Positions 38,758 to 50,999 of a stretch of DNA of 64,000 nucleotides are shown here, in pieces. A model generated the notes under the pieces. It ran no database searches, had not been told where the DNA came from, and saw only the letters and a list, made by a program, of their open reading frames with translations. The position numbers and the translations under genes were made by a program. Within the stretch, counting starts at the first letter, position 1, and each line of letters begins with the position of its first letter. The DNA is taken from the NCBI RefSeq assembly GCF_041381155.1, contig NC_091142.1, forward strand, positions 10,473,340-10,537,339, in the 5' to 3' direction. Source of the DNA: Argopecten irradians. Its lineage: Eukaryota; Mollusca; Bivalvia; Pectinida; Pectinidae.

Positions 38758-41700
38758 TCATGTTATCAGATTGGAGGAGTTGTTTATGGTAGTAAAGTTG
38801 ATCGCTATAATGGTTGCGTTTACATCTGTGATGTTGATACCTGTCTGGAAATTTGACTCCTGGTATAGCATTCCTGTAGTAAGAAGCAAAGTTATAATAT
38901 GTTATCCTCGGACTTAACTTGCTAATGTAGGGAATCATATTTAAAATATTCCATTAAACAAGTAGTTTACATCATTTAAAATGGATAGTTACAGCAGTGT
39001 ACCATATTTTCGCTGAGAAATGATTTTCGCGATTTTGCGATTTCAAAATGTCCGCAAAAGTGCAAAATATAATCGCATACGAAAATTGATAGGTTCACAA
39101 TATTGAATTTCAGGTAAACTTGCATAAAACAGACTATTATGTCCCAAGTGACAAAACCACTATAGAAACTACCGCGATTTTTTACTGTAAATACTATTGC
39201 AACGGTTTTCCAATAAAACATATATTGCACGATGGCATGATAAACACCAGTGAAGTTATGCTCATATCGATTTACCTAAACTTCCATCTGAATAAATATC
39301 ACTCCAGTTTATATCTGATAGCATTTGTTAGTTTTTGTTAGGTACTATATATGTCTGTTCTAACCTGCAACACACGCCGTCATGAAGCAGGCGATATTCC
39401 CGCCAGCCCATGCTCTGAACATGCCTGTCGCGTAGTCCTGTCGTCGGCTGGGGTCGGCGGCTGTAAGCGCTCCAAGGTTGATCCCCATGGCGACGATACT
39501 ACCGAACCCACAAAGGATGTAGGTAGCTATAACTGCAGAACGATTCTTGAAAATAAAGAGGTCAAACGTGAAAATTCTGCAAATTGTTGCAATACATTTC
39601 TAAGACCAGAATCCATCGGAGAACAAAGTAAAGACAAATCTGGATCAAATGGATCAAAAGTAGTGAAAAGTGAAAAAGAAAAAAAGAAAAGAAACAGAAA
39701 AAGAAGAAACATAAGAAGAAAGAAGATTACGATCCATTCACATAATAATCTTTTTTCTCCATTATTCAATATACGCAATATACGAGTGTAATGTCTTTTG
39801 TATTGTACGAAGATTCCTAACTTATTCTTGAAAATTGTAATATAGGAAAACTGCTAAAAGAAAGAGGACCGATTCAAGAAATAATGTACTTACATCTAAC
39901 TCGTTGTTCTGTATCATTGCGCCAAGGTCGGCGAAGGATAAAAACTCGTTGATGAACAGTTTCTTGCCAATAAGTTTAGCGACTTTGTCACAGTCCTTCC
40001 ATCGGACCCCCATTACCAAAGCCAGCGGCATGAAGGTGTACGAACAGAAGTACTAAAATTTAAGATGAGATTGAAAAAGGTCATTGACAAAAAGCCGACA
40101 ATCTTTCGTTTCGTGTACAGCAACTCCCATTACTCTAATGATAATCGTAATTTGCATTATGAGCCAATAAATGCAGCCTAGACTTAGTGTAGTAATATCT
40201 ATATAAATGGATGTGAGTCTTGTTTACTGACACCATGTTAGTCCGCCTGGGAAATTGACATTGTAGTTGAAGGAACCAGTTTGGTTATGAAACTATAAAA
40301 AATATCTTTTAAATGTCTAGATAATTGAAAGTTAACTGAAACACTATTGAAAAAACAATGAAATTTTGTTTTCCTTTCAGTTTTTATAGGGACTGTTTTT
40401 ATCACATTGAACTTGGCTGTTGAGATTAGATGGCTGAAGCCGGAAATTCAAATGTTCAATGCAGCATAATTTAGATGCTAAATTATGTTATACTTTGAAC
40501 TGGAAAATAAAATGCAAATATAACAATTAAAGAAATGATAGATTGCATTTATTGGAAATATAAATGCAATCTGGGTGTCAGATAAATATTCATAGCGCCC
40601 TATACGTTGTAACTGTAGACCACGAAATCATAAATATCCATAAAAAAGGTCATTGGGCAAGAAAACGCGAAATTAAATCGTCGCGAAAATAGATTGGTTT
40701 ACAGTATGTGATAATTTAGATAATAAAAGTGTGTTGATGTGTAAATCCCTAGTTTTCTTTTCCATTTAAAAACTGCTGGTTTCAAGACAAGAAAACGCCA
40801 AACCAAATTAAGTTCCAGTAAATCAAACATATTTTCAATTAGTAAATACCTCGAAAGTGAACTCTGGGTGACCAACACGAGCCCCCATGAATGAGAAGCA
40901 GTAGTCGATGAAGGCTAGAATTGAGATGAATGCGATGAGATTAGCGACGACATAGGACACCAGTTTAATGGCCGTGACGGCTCCTACAGACGCCGCTTCC
41001 ATGAGGTTGTGTTCCTTACTATATAACACGGGAGACAAACAATGTTATATCACAACGAGAGTCATTGTGTAAGCAAGAGGTCCGATAGGCATGTAACGCT
41101 CACCTGGATATTGCAATGATTAGGGAAAAACATGCATTTAAAAGAGGAAAGAGATTTTAAAAGAATTTGCTTTTGTTGGATATTATTTCTCATAAAAGGA
41201 TGCACCAGAGTAATGGAGGCGAAGTAATTTTGACTTAAATCTGAGATACTATTGGTCCTCTACATTTCAAACTGTACAACACAAAACACGGGATAGCTTA
41301 TTCATTCTTTTTCACTGCTAGCTAGGTTGGAAAGAAATCTAAAGTTCATCCACGTCATGATTTATTTTAGTAATTTACCTTTTGAAATCTTTGACAAAGG
41401 AGTTAAGATTTTATGACATTTTTATCACAAGTTCTACAACTATGTTTAATATGCTACTCGATGGCCCTACCCGACTTCAGTAAGTACTATGGCTTTTCCC
41501 TGGATCTTGGACAATTTGGTCTCCGGCCAGCCCAGCTTGGCCACGGCAAGAGCGGCTGGAGCTGACATGAAAGACGCAGAAATCACGTGCTCGGCTGGGA
41601 CCTATTACAAAACAAGCTACATGCAGTATTCCTTTATAGCTTACTTAGTATTTGGATTTACATTATATTTAATCTCATTTCATCACATTAATATAGTAAT

Positions 41701-44700
41701 TAAGGTATATTATAACTACAATAAAAATCCCGCTTTAACGACGCAAAAGGAAATAAATATTTATTATTGTGAAATAGATTTTAGAATATTTTTTTCCTTA
41801 TACAGCTTATCAAAGTATCGATAAATCCCTTCAAGTGAGAGTTTGCCCCTATCCAACGGCAAATTTGATGACGCGCGCCAGCGCTTCATGTGGAATTTTT
41901 CGTTGTCAAGTAGGCAATCATCCTCACATAATTGCCAAGTGAATGCGGTTCAATGTTTAAACGAACTTAAACAAGGATAATACCAAAATAGATTGTATAA
42001 ATAAGTACCTACTCCAAATTCAATGTAGGCGGCGATAACTGTCCCAGCCACAGTAGCAAAGCCTGACGTCATCACACAGTGCAGCTCGGACAAAGTGAGG
42101 TCACGGAAGAATGGCTTTAGGGCTATGGACGACTCCAACTGTGGTCAGATAATTGTATATAATGAAAATTTTATTTTCATATGCTCAGATTTGGAATTTT
42201 TTTTTTATTAATAGCGCTATGACAACATTGATTTTACTATAGAGCAGAGGAAAGGAGAATGTTATTGGCATAGAAAGTTGAATTTATTGATTCCAAAAAA
42301 AATAACTGTAGTGTAAGAACAATACAAGAATACAAGAAAAAAAGTCTTGACCAACAGCATGTGTATGACTGATATAGTAAATTCACCGTAAAACATCTTT
42401 GACTATTGCTATAATATAAATTGTTTTGAATTTCTAGAATCGGGTATAATACCTGTCCGATGAAGATGTGGGCGGAAGCAGCGAATGATTCAATGGCTGT
42501 AGTATTCATTGTGAACTGGAACAGTTTGGCCAGTCCGTTGATGATAGACTGCATAACTCCGAGGTAATATAGGACGGATACAATGGAACTGAAGTATATC
42601 ACCACTGGCAAGATCTGGGGACAAACAGAGAAAAGATCATACCACTAGATTGTATTACCAATGGCACTATCTGAGGACAAATAGAGAAAATATCATATCA
42701 CTGGAATGTATTTCCACTGGCAATATCTGGGGATATAGAGAGAAAATATCATATTACTGGAATGTATTTCCACTGGCAATATCTGGGGACATAGAGAGAA
42801 AATATTACATTACTGGAATGTATTTCCACTGGCAATATCTGGGGACATAGAAGGAAAATATTACATAACTGGAATGCATTTGCACTGGCAATATCTGAGG
42901 ACATAGAGGGAAAATATTTCATTACTCGAATGCATTACCAATGTATCTAGGGACATAGAGGGAAAATATTACATCACAAAGGTATATCACCGCTGGTAAT
43001 ATATAACAGTGTAACAGTGAGCAGAAGATATAGGCACGTTGAATGTAGTGACCGTCCTCGATACCAATGAATCATTCCTCTTTGGGTAGTCAATTCTTGT
43101 GTTAATCACCATGTGTTATGTTGTTGTTCGGAAGTGTCATACCGTATAGCCGCTTAATTTCGCGGTATGATATTTTCGTGATTTCGGAAGGCATGGCAAT
43201 TATCGCGAAAATTTGATCAGCAAATTATTGAGCTATGATTGAACCATAACTACCCTGATAGCCAGTTTGTGAAAATTTATCCTGCTGAAAGTTAATATTT
43301 TCATTTTTAACTAGAATCGCGAAAACTTTGACACTCGTAAATATCTGGCGTTACGATAACTACCATTTTAATATTTAGAAAAACATATTAGCTTTGAATT
43401 CTGAATATCAAGATAATAATATGCGTTTTTTGACTTAATTAAAGAAGCTGTAAGACACCAGAATACTTTCCTTATATCATTACATACCTCATCCTCGATA
43501 CTCCAGGGGTTCCGATCACTTACGATCTCTATACACTCCTGGACTATCTCATAGTAAAACTGGAGGCAACAGAACAGTACAGGTGATTCAGTCCTTTGAT
43601 GTACATCAAAAGAGCCGTATAACGGTACACTGTGGTTGACTGTGTGGCTTTGATGTTAGGCGTCGCTCTCTTTGTAGTCTTCAAAGGAAATCTTTGCTAG
43701 CCTGTGATTGGTCAAATGTTTTCTGGGTGTAGAGATCGTAAGTGATCGGAACTCCTGGAGTATCGAGGATGTACATACCTTGAATACAATGATGTGCATT
43801 GTATAATTTTTCTCGTCGAACACGAACTTTGACCCTTCGTCCGCAAAGGTGAGGAAGCCAACCACAGCATCTCCAAATAATTTACATATCTCGTATCCAG
43901 GTTTCCATCGAAGTATGACGATCCCCCATGTGAACTGTAGTATAAGTCCCCACAGCACGGGGGTCCAGCTTACCTGAAACGGAAGTGACGTCATAACTGT
44001 GAAAACTATGAAACCTAATGATAACCAGTAACACTTTCATTGAAATTTAAAGTTGCATTTTGTGTCATTTACCTTAGCAGATTATATGAAACCGTTTATA
44101 CATTGTATGTCATACCTTGTGCACTTCTGCTAAATGAAAATAGCATCACATTGAAATTGGAGGAATTGTGGGTATGATTTGCACGCCATATTGTTCTCAC
44201 CTTAGTTGGAGCTTTGGAAGTGGCGAAGACGAGAAACACTAAAAGGAACAGTCCACCTAACGATATCAGTCTCTCCGTGTCAGCACGAACATCAAAAGCA
44301 ATGAATGTGATGATCAACAGCAGCACCAGTATCGTCAGACACCTGGAAAATACAAAATAAGATTCCTCAACAATGAAACAGCAACAACAATACACAAAGG
44401 TCTATTTCACATTTACAGGTAAAACAAACGCTCCATTGCAATAGTAGTTAATTACCTTTCTTGGTGATTTATTTCCGCGAATTATCATTGGGAACCAAAT
44501 ACGCGAAATTAAAACATAGTTGTGATGTCATCTATTGTTGTTTCTGTACTTTAACTCCCGGGTTATGGTACCATTACCTGTAACTGTCCTATATGTTACC
44601 TTTTATTGTCTTATAAGTGACTCTAATATAAGACAGTCACATAAGACAGTAAAAGGTAACTTATGGGAGAGTTACACAATGCGGGTGAGTATATGTCTCC

Positions 44701-46826
44701 GGGCTTAATCATATTACACAACCTGCCGGAATATTCCTTTATTTTTTAATCCAAATTACAAAAAAAAAATCCCACACAATAAATATGAAGAGAATTTAAT
44801 CCTCTATTGATGCGGAATTAAACACATCCGCAGAATTTCTGTACATATCAATTTTCCTCCTTGTTATGAATTCACCATGTAACACATGTCTACAGCATTA
44901 ACTCCAATTTCCGCTTTCTGAAACCTTGTTGTTATGGTACACCTCATTTGATATTAAATTTCCAAATCATCTACGCTGTAGTAACAAAACTTTAGAATTT
45001 CACCAAAATCCCATTGGCTTGTTGAATACAAGATTGTCCCTAGAGAGGTCGATATTTTAAATCCTCTGAATTCAACGAAAGTTCTGGGTACACCGACTGT
45101 TTTGAACTAGCCTGGAAATTACTGTTATTACGGTAGGGAATGTACGTCACAAACGTTACTAAGAGAACAACGTAATGGCTACCGTGAAGCCCGCCTCGCG
45201 GTAAGTTTACCTCTTTTTGTATCGTTATTAATCAACTTATCAGTTATCAATGCCGTCTATAGTACTTTAAATGAATTCAAGATTCATCGGCTGTTAATGG
45301 ATTTCTTACAGAATGTGCCGTTTTTGCAAACATTCACGGAAAAACATCGTGCGCGTGCAGATCAAATGTGGTTATCGTTAGGACTTCTACTTGGAAATAA
45401 GCAAATTACCCATAAATGCCATTTTCTAGCATATTTCGATATTCTAAAATGATTGTAAGCCATACCCAATTCGTTTTGAACAGAATTTGCTAAGGTTCGA
45501 GCAGGAACAACTTATGTAGAGAACTTCAGAGAAGGGGGATATCGTGAGGACATAGGATTGTGCGGTTATCGTTTAGGACACGTATTTACATGCTAATATC
45601 ACTGTATAACCAGGATAAGTAAAAAATGTAGGCAGTGCTTAATAAAATTGCTTATCCGGGCATGACGGGCCTCGATACAGTTCTCTCTTCCACATATTGT
45701 ACAGTTTTCGGCTAATCTCCATAAATTAAATGGTTCATAAAAATTAGTTGGTTAACAATAAACAAATAGTCATAGCATTTTGCCCAGATTAGTTTTTCAA
45801 GGAAGCATGCTACTCTACCGAAGTAATTTTTTAAATGGTCCAATACGGCGTCACGGTGTTAGTGTAGTCATGTGACCTTAATGAAAACGCCACACGAAAA
45901 TGTCCTTATAACCACCCATAGAAAATAAGCGTTACTTGCTAGCTGGAGTTAATGGTGTGATAAATGAAGCGAAAATATTGCATTTTCCATTGCAACAGCA
46001 AATTTCCTTATAATTTTATATTGGTGTTATTGTTTAATAACTCATATTTATACCCAAAGAAAGAAAGTTAACAACTTTCCCTAATATATTTTCAATTATA
46101 TATAATTATATTCAGGTCGGTGGATCTATTCCTGAATATTTGCGCTTGTAATGAGATTACCATGTATCTATATACATATATTATAGAACCTTCATCACGA
46201 ATAAGAAGATGACCAGGAATACTATAAATAATTATTACCATTCTAACTAGAGTATGGTGTATTACTATATTTACAAGACAAGAAATCAATCTAGTGCTAC
46301 GTTTCAACAATACAATAGTCAAAGTATATATCCATGCCGTTTGAAAGCAGGTTCGAATTTCCAACACGACTTACAGACGAATAATTCTTCTTGTCCTTGT
46401 TTTTATTCTAAAGTGTCTCTTGTATAGCAAACATATCCGGCCATGTTTGGTGATGAATTTGGCAACGTTTTGAAGACGAATGAAGCGATGAAGAACATAC
46501 AAAACGATGACGATGATGTCGATGATTGTCCAAAATGCAACTGACGGGTCGTAGAGGATAACAAACACAACATACACACTGTAACCAATAATAGCCAACA
46601 GGTGAAGAAAATCGACAAACCGTCTACGGATCCATTTTCTACAAGTTTTGATAAGGTTGGACGAAGAGTCAAACAACCCACTGAACGCATCTGAAGCCTC
46701 AAATGCACGTGGTAAACCGCCATTTTGATGGTGACGTATACCATCACGTGCCTTGTCTATGTCACTACACGACAACGGTTCCGATGAGTCCACCGCCATA
46801 GTTTGGTCACCACGAGCACTCATCAT
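38758..46826 (-). CDS. SLC28-like: Concentrative nucleoside transporter-like protein, SLC28/CNT family, paralogue 2 (10 coding exons, 610 aa)
   Basis: Coding exons, 5' to 3': 46826-46375, 44342-44201, 43973-43779, 42614-42453, 42138-42013, 41601-41471, 41018-40850, 40052-39894, 39545-39365, 38873-38758. They join in frame with GT-AG borders to 610 residues. A TGA immediately precedes ATG 46826 in frame, which fixes the start if transcription begins upstream without an intron. Intron positions and phases equal those of gene 1, and seven internal exons have identical lengths. Exon 4 is identical at 43 of 54 residues by my count. Landmarks are VVFVILYDPSVAFWTIIDII, LISLGGLFLLVFLVFATS, VLWGLILQF, SELHCVMTSGFATVAGT, HVISASFMSAPAALA, MEAASVGA, FINEF and CFMTACVAG. 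Ligand-site changes relative to human CNT3: His312 for Asn336, Leu318 for Thr342, Ser528 for Asn565 and Ala531 for Ser568; Gln317, Glu319 and Glu495 (human Gln341, Glu343, Glu519) are kept. The C-terminal exon again has five sequons (NIT, NAT, NFT, NNS, NSS). The role is probably plasma-membrane solute import; the substrate is uncertain. Confidence 0.93.
42600..42990 (-). repeat. 56-bp minisatellite repeating the 3' splice site of exon 4, SLC28 gene 2
   Basis: The acceptor-like core (complement of gcaatatctggggacat) recurs at 42615, 42671, 42727, 42783, 42839, 42895 and about 42947, with spacing 56 then 52 and a worn last unit. The first position is the real exon 4 acceptor (42614/42615). On the minus strand each unit gives a pyrimidine-rich tract, cag, and ATATTGCCAGTGG, a copy of the exon's Ile-Leu-Pro-Val start. 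Plus-strand frames here are repeat artefacts. Confidence 0.9.
43491..43771. mobile_element. Inverted-repeat (foldback/MITE) element next to the exon 3 donor of SLC28 gene 2
   Basis: The arms catcctcgatactccagggg and ccgatcacttacgatctcta at the left are mirrored at 43728-43771. The right arm ends eight bases from the exon 3 splice donor (gtatgtac at 43778-43771). Fragments of the same arm occur at 9085 and 5300. No coding capacity. Confidence 0.75.
45175..45381 (+). CDS. Possible two-exon micropeptide antisense within intron 1 of SLC28 gene 2
   Basis: ATG at 45175 starts MATVKPAS and the exon ends at 45200 with a strong donor (gtaagt). An acceptor (atttcttacag) at 45311 is followed by an in-phase exon 45312-45381. 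The product would be 31 residues, basic, with a Cys-x-x-Cys (CRFC) and a third Cys near the end (IKCGYR, stop). The local rise in CpG (cgcctcgcgg) and the intact splice signals are suggestive. The length is far below usual genes and chance is a real alternative. It could also be the first coding exon of a longer transcript with other downstream exons. Confidence 0.22.
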
Positions 46827-47186
46827 TCAGGACAGTGGTCAGTCTTAAAAGTCCCAAAAGTCCTTAGTAGAAATATTTTACCACACTCGAAAACCATCAG
46901 TTACTGCTAATTCCACGGCACAACAGTCTAGACAGTGTTGATAATTCGTTTGATCCTGGCGAGTTGCGATGTAACACTAGCTGTCACGTGACTCGTCAAT
47001 TTCGTGAGCTTGCTTAATGATACATAGGCATATGTATATAAATGTCTATATCTTGGTGTCTCCTATAAGTAACGCAGCAGTCTAACATCAATGTAAAAAC
47101 TTAATTACCTTGTAATGATATATATAGTGATATTTACATAAATGGTGTGCGACAAATGTAATTTTATCGTAAATAGTATATAATTA
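46827..47186. other. Upstream flank of SLC28 gene 2
   Basis: This probably holds the promoter and 5' UTR of gene 2 (minus strand). I see no convincing core promoter motif. Confidence 0.35.
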
Positions 47187-49147
47187 CAGTAAAACCCCTC
47201 TAACTCGAACCCGGATTCCTCGAATACCCCCTATTCGTCGAACTGGTCGTACGGTCCCGGCCGTCTCCCTATATAATCTATGTAACAAAACCCCGGATAG
47301 CTCGAACAGCTATTCGTCGAATACCCCTTATTCCTCGAACAGAAATATATCCCCGTTTGAGCAAATGCATAGTATGTACCCATGCATTCGTCGAACAGGT
47401 GTTCGGCCCTTGGTAATTGTTTACCTGTGTCAAACCTGACTGCACCGACCGTCACGGATAATAGCTCACGACCTGTGTTTATACAGGTGTCGTATCAAGC
47501 ATTTCGGTAATTAAGGGGGAGTGTTCTCTGAACGCCAACATATTTATCAACAATAGGTAGGTGTTGTTTTAGGAAACAATAGGAAGGCAATTATATACTG
47601 TTTCATATAAGCTGTCTTTATATTTACACCTGTAAAGTCACCTGAGATTTACCTGTATTTCAATCAGTATCATAAGTAACATTGGTGGGTTTTGGAAAAT
47701 AATTCCTTCAATAAATTCCGTATAATATACAATGTAAATTATTAATTAAAGATAATCAGTGCTTTTATATACATAAAATTATAAACATGGCAAATTCTAA
47801 GAATTAATATGGAGCTACATGTGGATTATTAAGAACAGTGCATTTTGAGTTCCAGGTGAAATATTTTTTTACAAACAGGTTTCGTGATCAATGTATTGAC
47901 ATAGGAGTTCTCCAGAGCTACATTCTTAGCCAACTTTCATTTCTTGTGACCGTGCATAGTTGCGCATGATTTCTTTTAGCGCATAGACGTACACCTTTAA
48001 GTATTTGGTTAGAAAATGGGTGGAGAAAAACAATAGAAAAGTTTTAATTAATTTTGTCGGAGATTTTGACCTGTTTATTATAGTTTCAGTTGGTAATCTA
48101 TTAAAGCCGACACAAACACACTTATATGATGTTTTATAAACATTGGTAATAATATATCATTGGTTTTTAATGCTTTATATGTATATAAAATATAAAATAT
48201 TTTAGAAGTCACTTAATAATGTAAAAATACCAAATGAAATGAGATTGAAGACTGTTACTTAGGGTCTTAACCATATTCATTTTAATACACATTATAAATG
48301 TTAATGTTGCAAGGGATTAACGGTGTCAGTATTACCTACTTTCACGATCGCCAGTCGTTGTTTGATGCAAACTTTATTTGAATATTTCAGAAAAGGCATT
48401 AAATAATCGATGTCTCTCTCGCAATAATCTTCGCTTAAATACGAAAATAGAAAGTACGCATTGTGAAATGACAAAAGAGTCGGAAGAAATCGCTGACGTC
48501 CGACTTCCTATATAAGTTAAATATTTTTTTTTTTTTTAGTTTCTGTGGTTTCTTTCAAAAGATATAAACGATACCAAAATTTGATATTGCTCCGTACAAA
48601 TCACATTGACCCATGTTCGTTTTTATCAGTGCGTTCCGTATCTTTTCCCGCATATTGTATTTTCGTAACTTTCCTCGTGAACACGTGTAACCTAACGCTT
48701 TTACAAGGTACACATAGGTATCGTTGTTTGTTCGTAACTATGCTGGTTAATAACTTTATAGTGTGTATTTATTTTGTAAATGTGTTAAATGATTTTTTTA
48801 ATTAAATCATCGAAATTGTACCCATTGTCTGTTTTAACCAATATGGTACCACGTTTGACGATCGTTTACATTTGATTTACTTTGTCGTCAGTATTTTCAA
48901 ACCCTCATTTTATGTAATACATATTTTTTTCAACTTGATATTGCTATCAAAAACACTTTCATAATAAATCCAAAATGCTGAAATTACGGTAATTAAAATG
49001 TCATTACAATGTATTGTTTGTCATAGGGTGACCGGACATTTTGACTGTCAACGGTCGATCATGACCAACCTCGGATGAGTCGAATACCCTGTATTCCTCG
49101 AATTATTGATATGGTCCCCTGCTGTTCGAGTTATAGGGGTTTTACTG
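47187..49147. mobile_element. pogo/Tigger-like DNA element with TA target duplication, non-autonomous
   Basis: The termini CAGTAAAACCCCTCTAACTC and the complement of CAGTAAAACCCCTATAACTC are flanked by TA on both sides (47185-47186 and 49148-49149). Subterminal repeats of the type attcctcgaatacccc occur at both ends. The 2-kb interior has no long reading frame resembling a transposase, only scattered short frames, so it looks like a deletion derivative. The family name rests on termini and the TA target. Confidence 0.8.
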
Positions 49148-49301
49148 TATGTTGTATTCCCTTTTAATGACTTAATGGGTTTTTTATATCAATTTTTATT
49201 AAAACGATTCCCCTCGTAACACTAAAATCAAACGATCCACCCCCATTACTTTGTAACATCTTTTCGGGAGATCAATTTCCGCATTTTCCTGTCTTTCAGA
49301 A

Positions 49302-49878
49302 CTATTCAGCCAGGTATGGATGGTTGTATACGATGCCCATTATTCCAATAAATACATTAACGTTTTGTCAGCACAAGATTTTTCCGTATATAAATGTGAC
49401 AATTCCCCGATCACTGTATCAAATTAATAAATGTTTCTGGGATTGCCGTGAAAACTACCGGGTTTTTTGTGGAAATGAATACCGAAAAATGCTCAGCGAC
49501 CCCTCTCCTATCGTACAAGCGATTTCCCCGCGATGCCGCCTACATCCGGACTTTTGTCAGGAAGAGACTAATTTTAAGGCACATTACCAATTGAGGACCA
49601 CCTCCTTTATGAGCGTGGAAAGAAAGATCTTCGTCATACTTATAAAACGAATAGCACCCTCCATGGCAGCTAACGAATATATTTTTGTCTTTGAAGAATG
49701 GAAGTTCTCAAGGATTCTGCGCGTTCATAAACACAATAAAACCATCACCAACTTATCAAGTAAACAACGGTCAAGCCTTGAGGCCTTACAGTTATTTAGC
49801 AGGACCTCTCCAATGCATATGGACCCACACCACAACACAATCCCGGAGTACTTCATGAAACAGACGATAGAAGAGTGA
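49302..49878 (+). CDS. Unassigned open frame with an exon-like left border
   Basis: A pyrimidine-rich acceptor (tcctgtctttcag, ending 49301) opens directly into a frame that runs 192 codons to TGA at 49876-49878, with an internal Met at 49324. The middle has six cysteines in the first half (CQHK, KCFWDC, FCGNEY, RCRLH, FCQEE). There is no evident signal peptide if it starts at 49324. I do not recognise a family. Codon content is not strongly biased, so it may be a chance frame or a 3' exon of a gene whose other exons I cannot find; the pogo-like element lies immediately upstream. Confidence 0.28.
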
Positions 49879-50315
49879 ATCAGGATTTCCAAACCGCGAA
49901 GATATGAGCCCAGGATGTAAAGACCAAGTTGGGAATCACAGACAGGAAAATAACTTTGAAGATATCGGGAACCTGGTTGGGTTTAGTTTCGGTTGATGTC
50001 GGTATATGTACTATACGACCTACATTCTTTGCCAAATTCCATAGGCAAGTGCGTAGCGCGCGTCGCATGCTTGGCTCAAGCATGCCACCATTATTTTAAA
50101 AATCTGACTTACAATTTTTGTACAGTCAGTAAAAAACAACAACATTTGAATACACGTTAACATCGCCTGGCAGAATATTAAATAGTATAATACAGATGAT
50201 AAATGTCCAACTGGTATGCCTAACAAAACTATTCGGGGCACATTTCGAAAGATTTGAACATTTGTTATTCTGTAAAATTATATTAGAAATGTCTATATAT
50301 TTCCGGGTTTACCAG

Positions 50316-50453
50316 GGTGTTATGAATTTCGATTATGTTAGAATCCTGTCAAAAGACAATATTATAGACCTTCAACCAAATTACACTCAAGTGCAAGAGT
50401 GGATTTTTGAATCAGGACAACACTTACGGATTACCAAAATTCCATTTGAAAAG
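50316..50453 (+). CDS. Exon-like block a, unknown protein
   Basis: Bounded by gggtttaccag and gttaga, phase 0 at both sides, 46 codons without stop (GVMNFDYVRILSKD, then NIIDLQPNYTQVQEWIFESG). It may belong with the block at 50704-50805. Family not recognised. Confidence 0.25.
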
Positions 50454-50610
50454 GTTAGAACATATTTCTAAAAACATGATTATGTTAGGAATATGCGCCA
50501 TATAAGTAATTGTCATCAGTTAAAAAAACCCAAAATTCTCCCATGTCCTTACTATTTTAATTTTTTTACCACCAAAATCCGTTATTTTTTGTTCGAGGCA
50601 CTTAGACAGA

Positions 50611-50630
50611 GGGGGGGGGGGGGGGGGGGG
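50611..50630 (+). repeat. Run of 20 G
   Basis: An uninterrupted G20, followed by aggggag. Could form G-quadruplex or triplex structures, and the exact length is prone to sequencing error. Confidence 0.85.
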
Positions 50631-50703
50631 AGGGGAGTCTAGTATTGTACGATTGACATGCTATTATAAAATCACCACCGTTCTATATTTTGGGGCATGC
50701 AAG

Positions 50704-50805
50704 CCTACCAGTCAGGACTACGCCGCTGATAGTGGTACCATGAGAGACTACTACAGAAAACATTGCGTGTCTTACAACCCCAAACATCCCCACCCAATAA
50801 AAAAG
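50704..50805 (+). CDS. Exon-like block b, unknown protein
   Basis: 34 codons, phase 0, from a weak acceptor (gcatgcaag) to donor gtaggg: PTSQDYAADSGTMRDYYRKH, then CVSYNPKHPHPIKK. GC-richer than its surroundings. A third open stretch in another phase runs from about 50858 to a TAG at about 50991 (WNVRGRADLQKTKNPAVG at its start). The phases do not join cleanly to the third stretch, so the set may be a decayed gene. Confidence 0.25.
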
Positions 50806-50999
50806 GTAGGGTTGGCACACCCACGAGGTGCTTAACTTGCATCATCTTTGTTAAGGTTGGAATGTACGTGGCAGGGCAGACTTACAGAAGACGAAGAATC
50901 CCGCGGTAGGTACGCTTTGCAGAAACATTTCAATGAAAGAAGATCCAAAGTATGAAGAGTTGGGAGATTCCAGGATCCTAGACTGTGGAGAATAGATGT

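Noticed and set aside
39351-39791. Plus-strand 146-codon frame
   Set aside because: Antisense shadow of exon 9 of SLC28 gene 2 plus a lysine-rich low-complexity run.
42650-42850. 66-codon plus-strand frame with repeated peptide
   Set aside because: It is the splice-acceptor minisatellite of gene 2 read in antisense.
46403-46747. Alternative 114-codon minus-strand frame over exon 1 of gene 2
   Set aside because: The frame at 46826-46375 matches the CNT N-terminal hydrophobic pattern and joins in phase to exon 2; the alternative does not.
47231-47455. 74-codon minus-strand frame
   Set aside because: It lies in the subterminal repeats of the pogo-like element and has no transposase motif.
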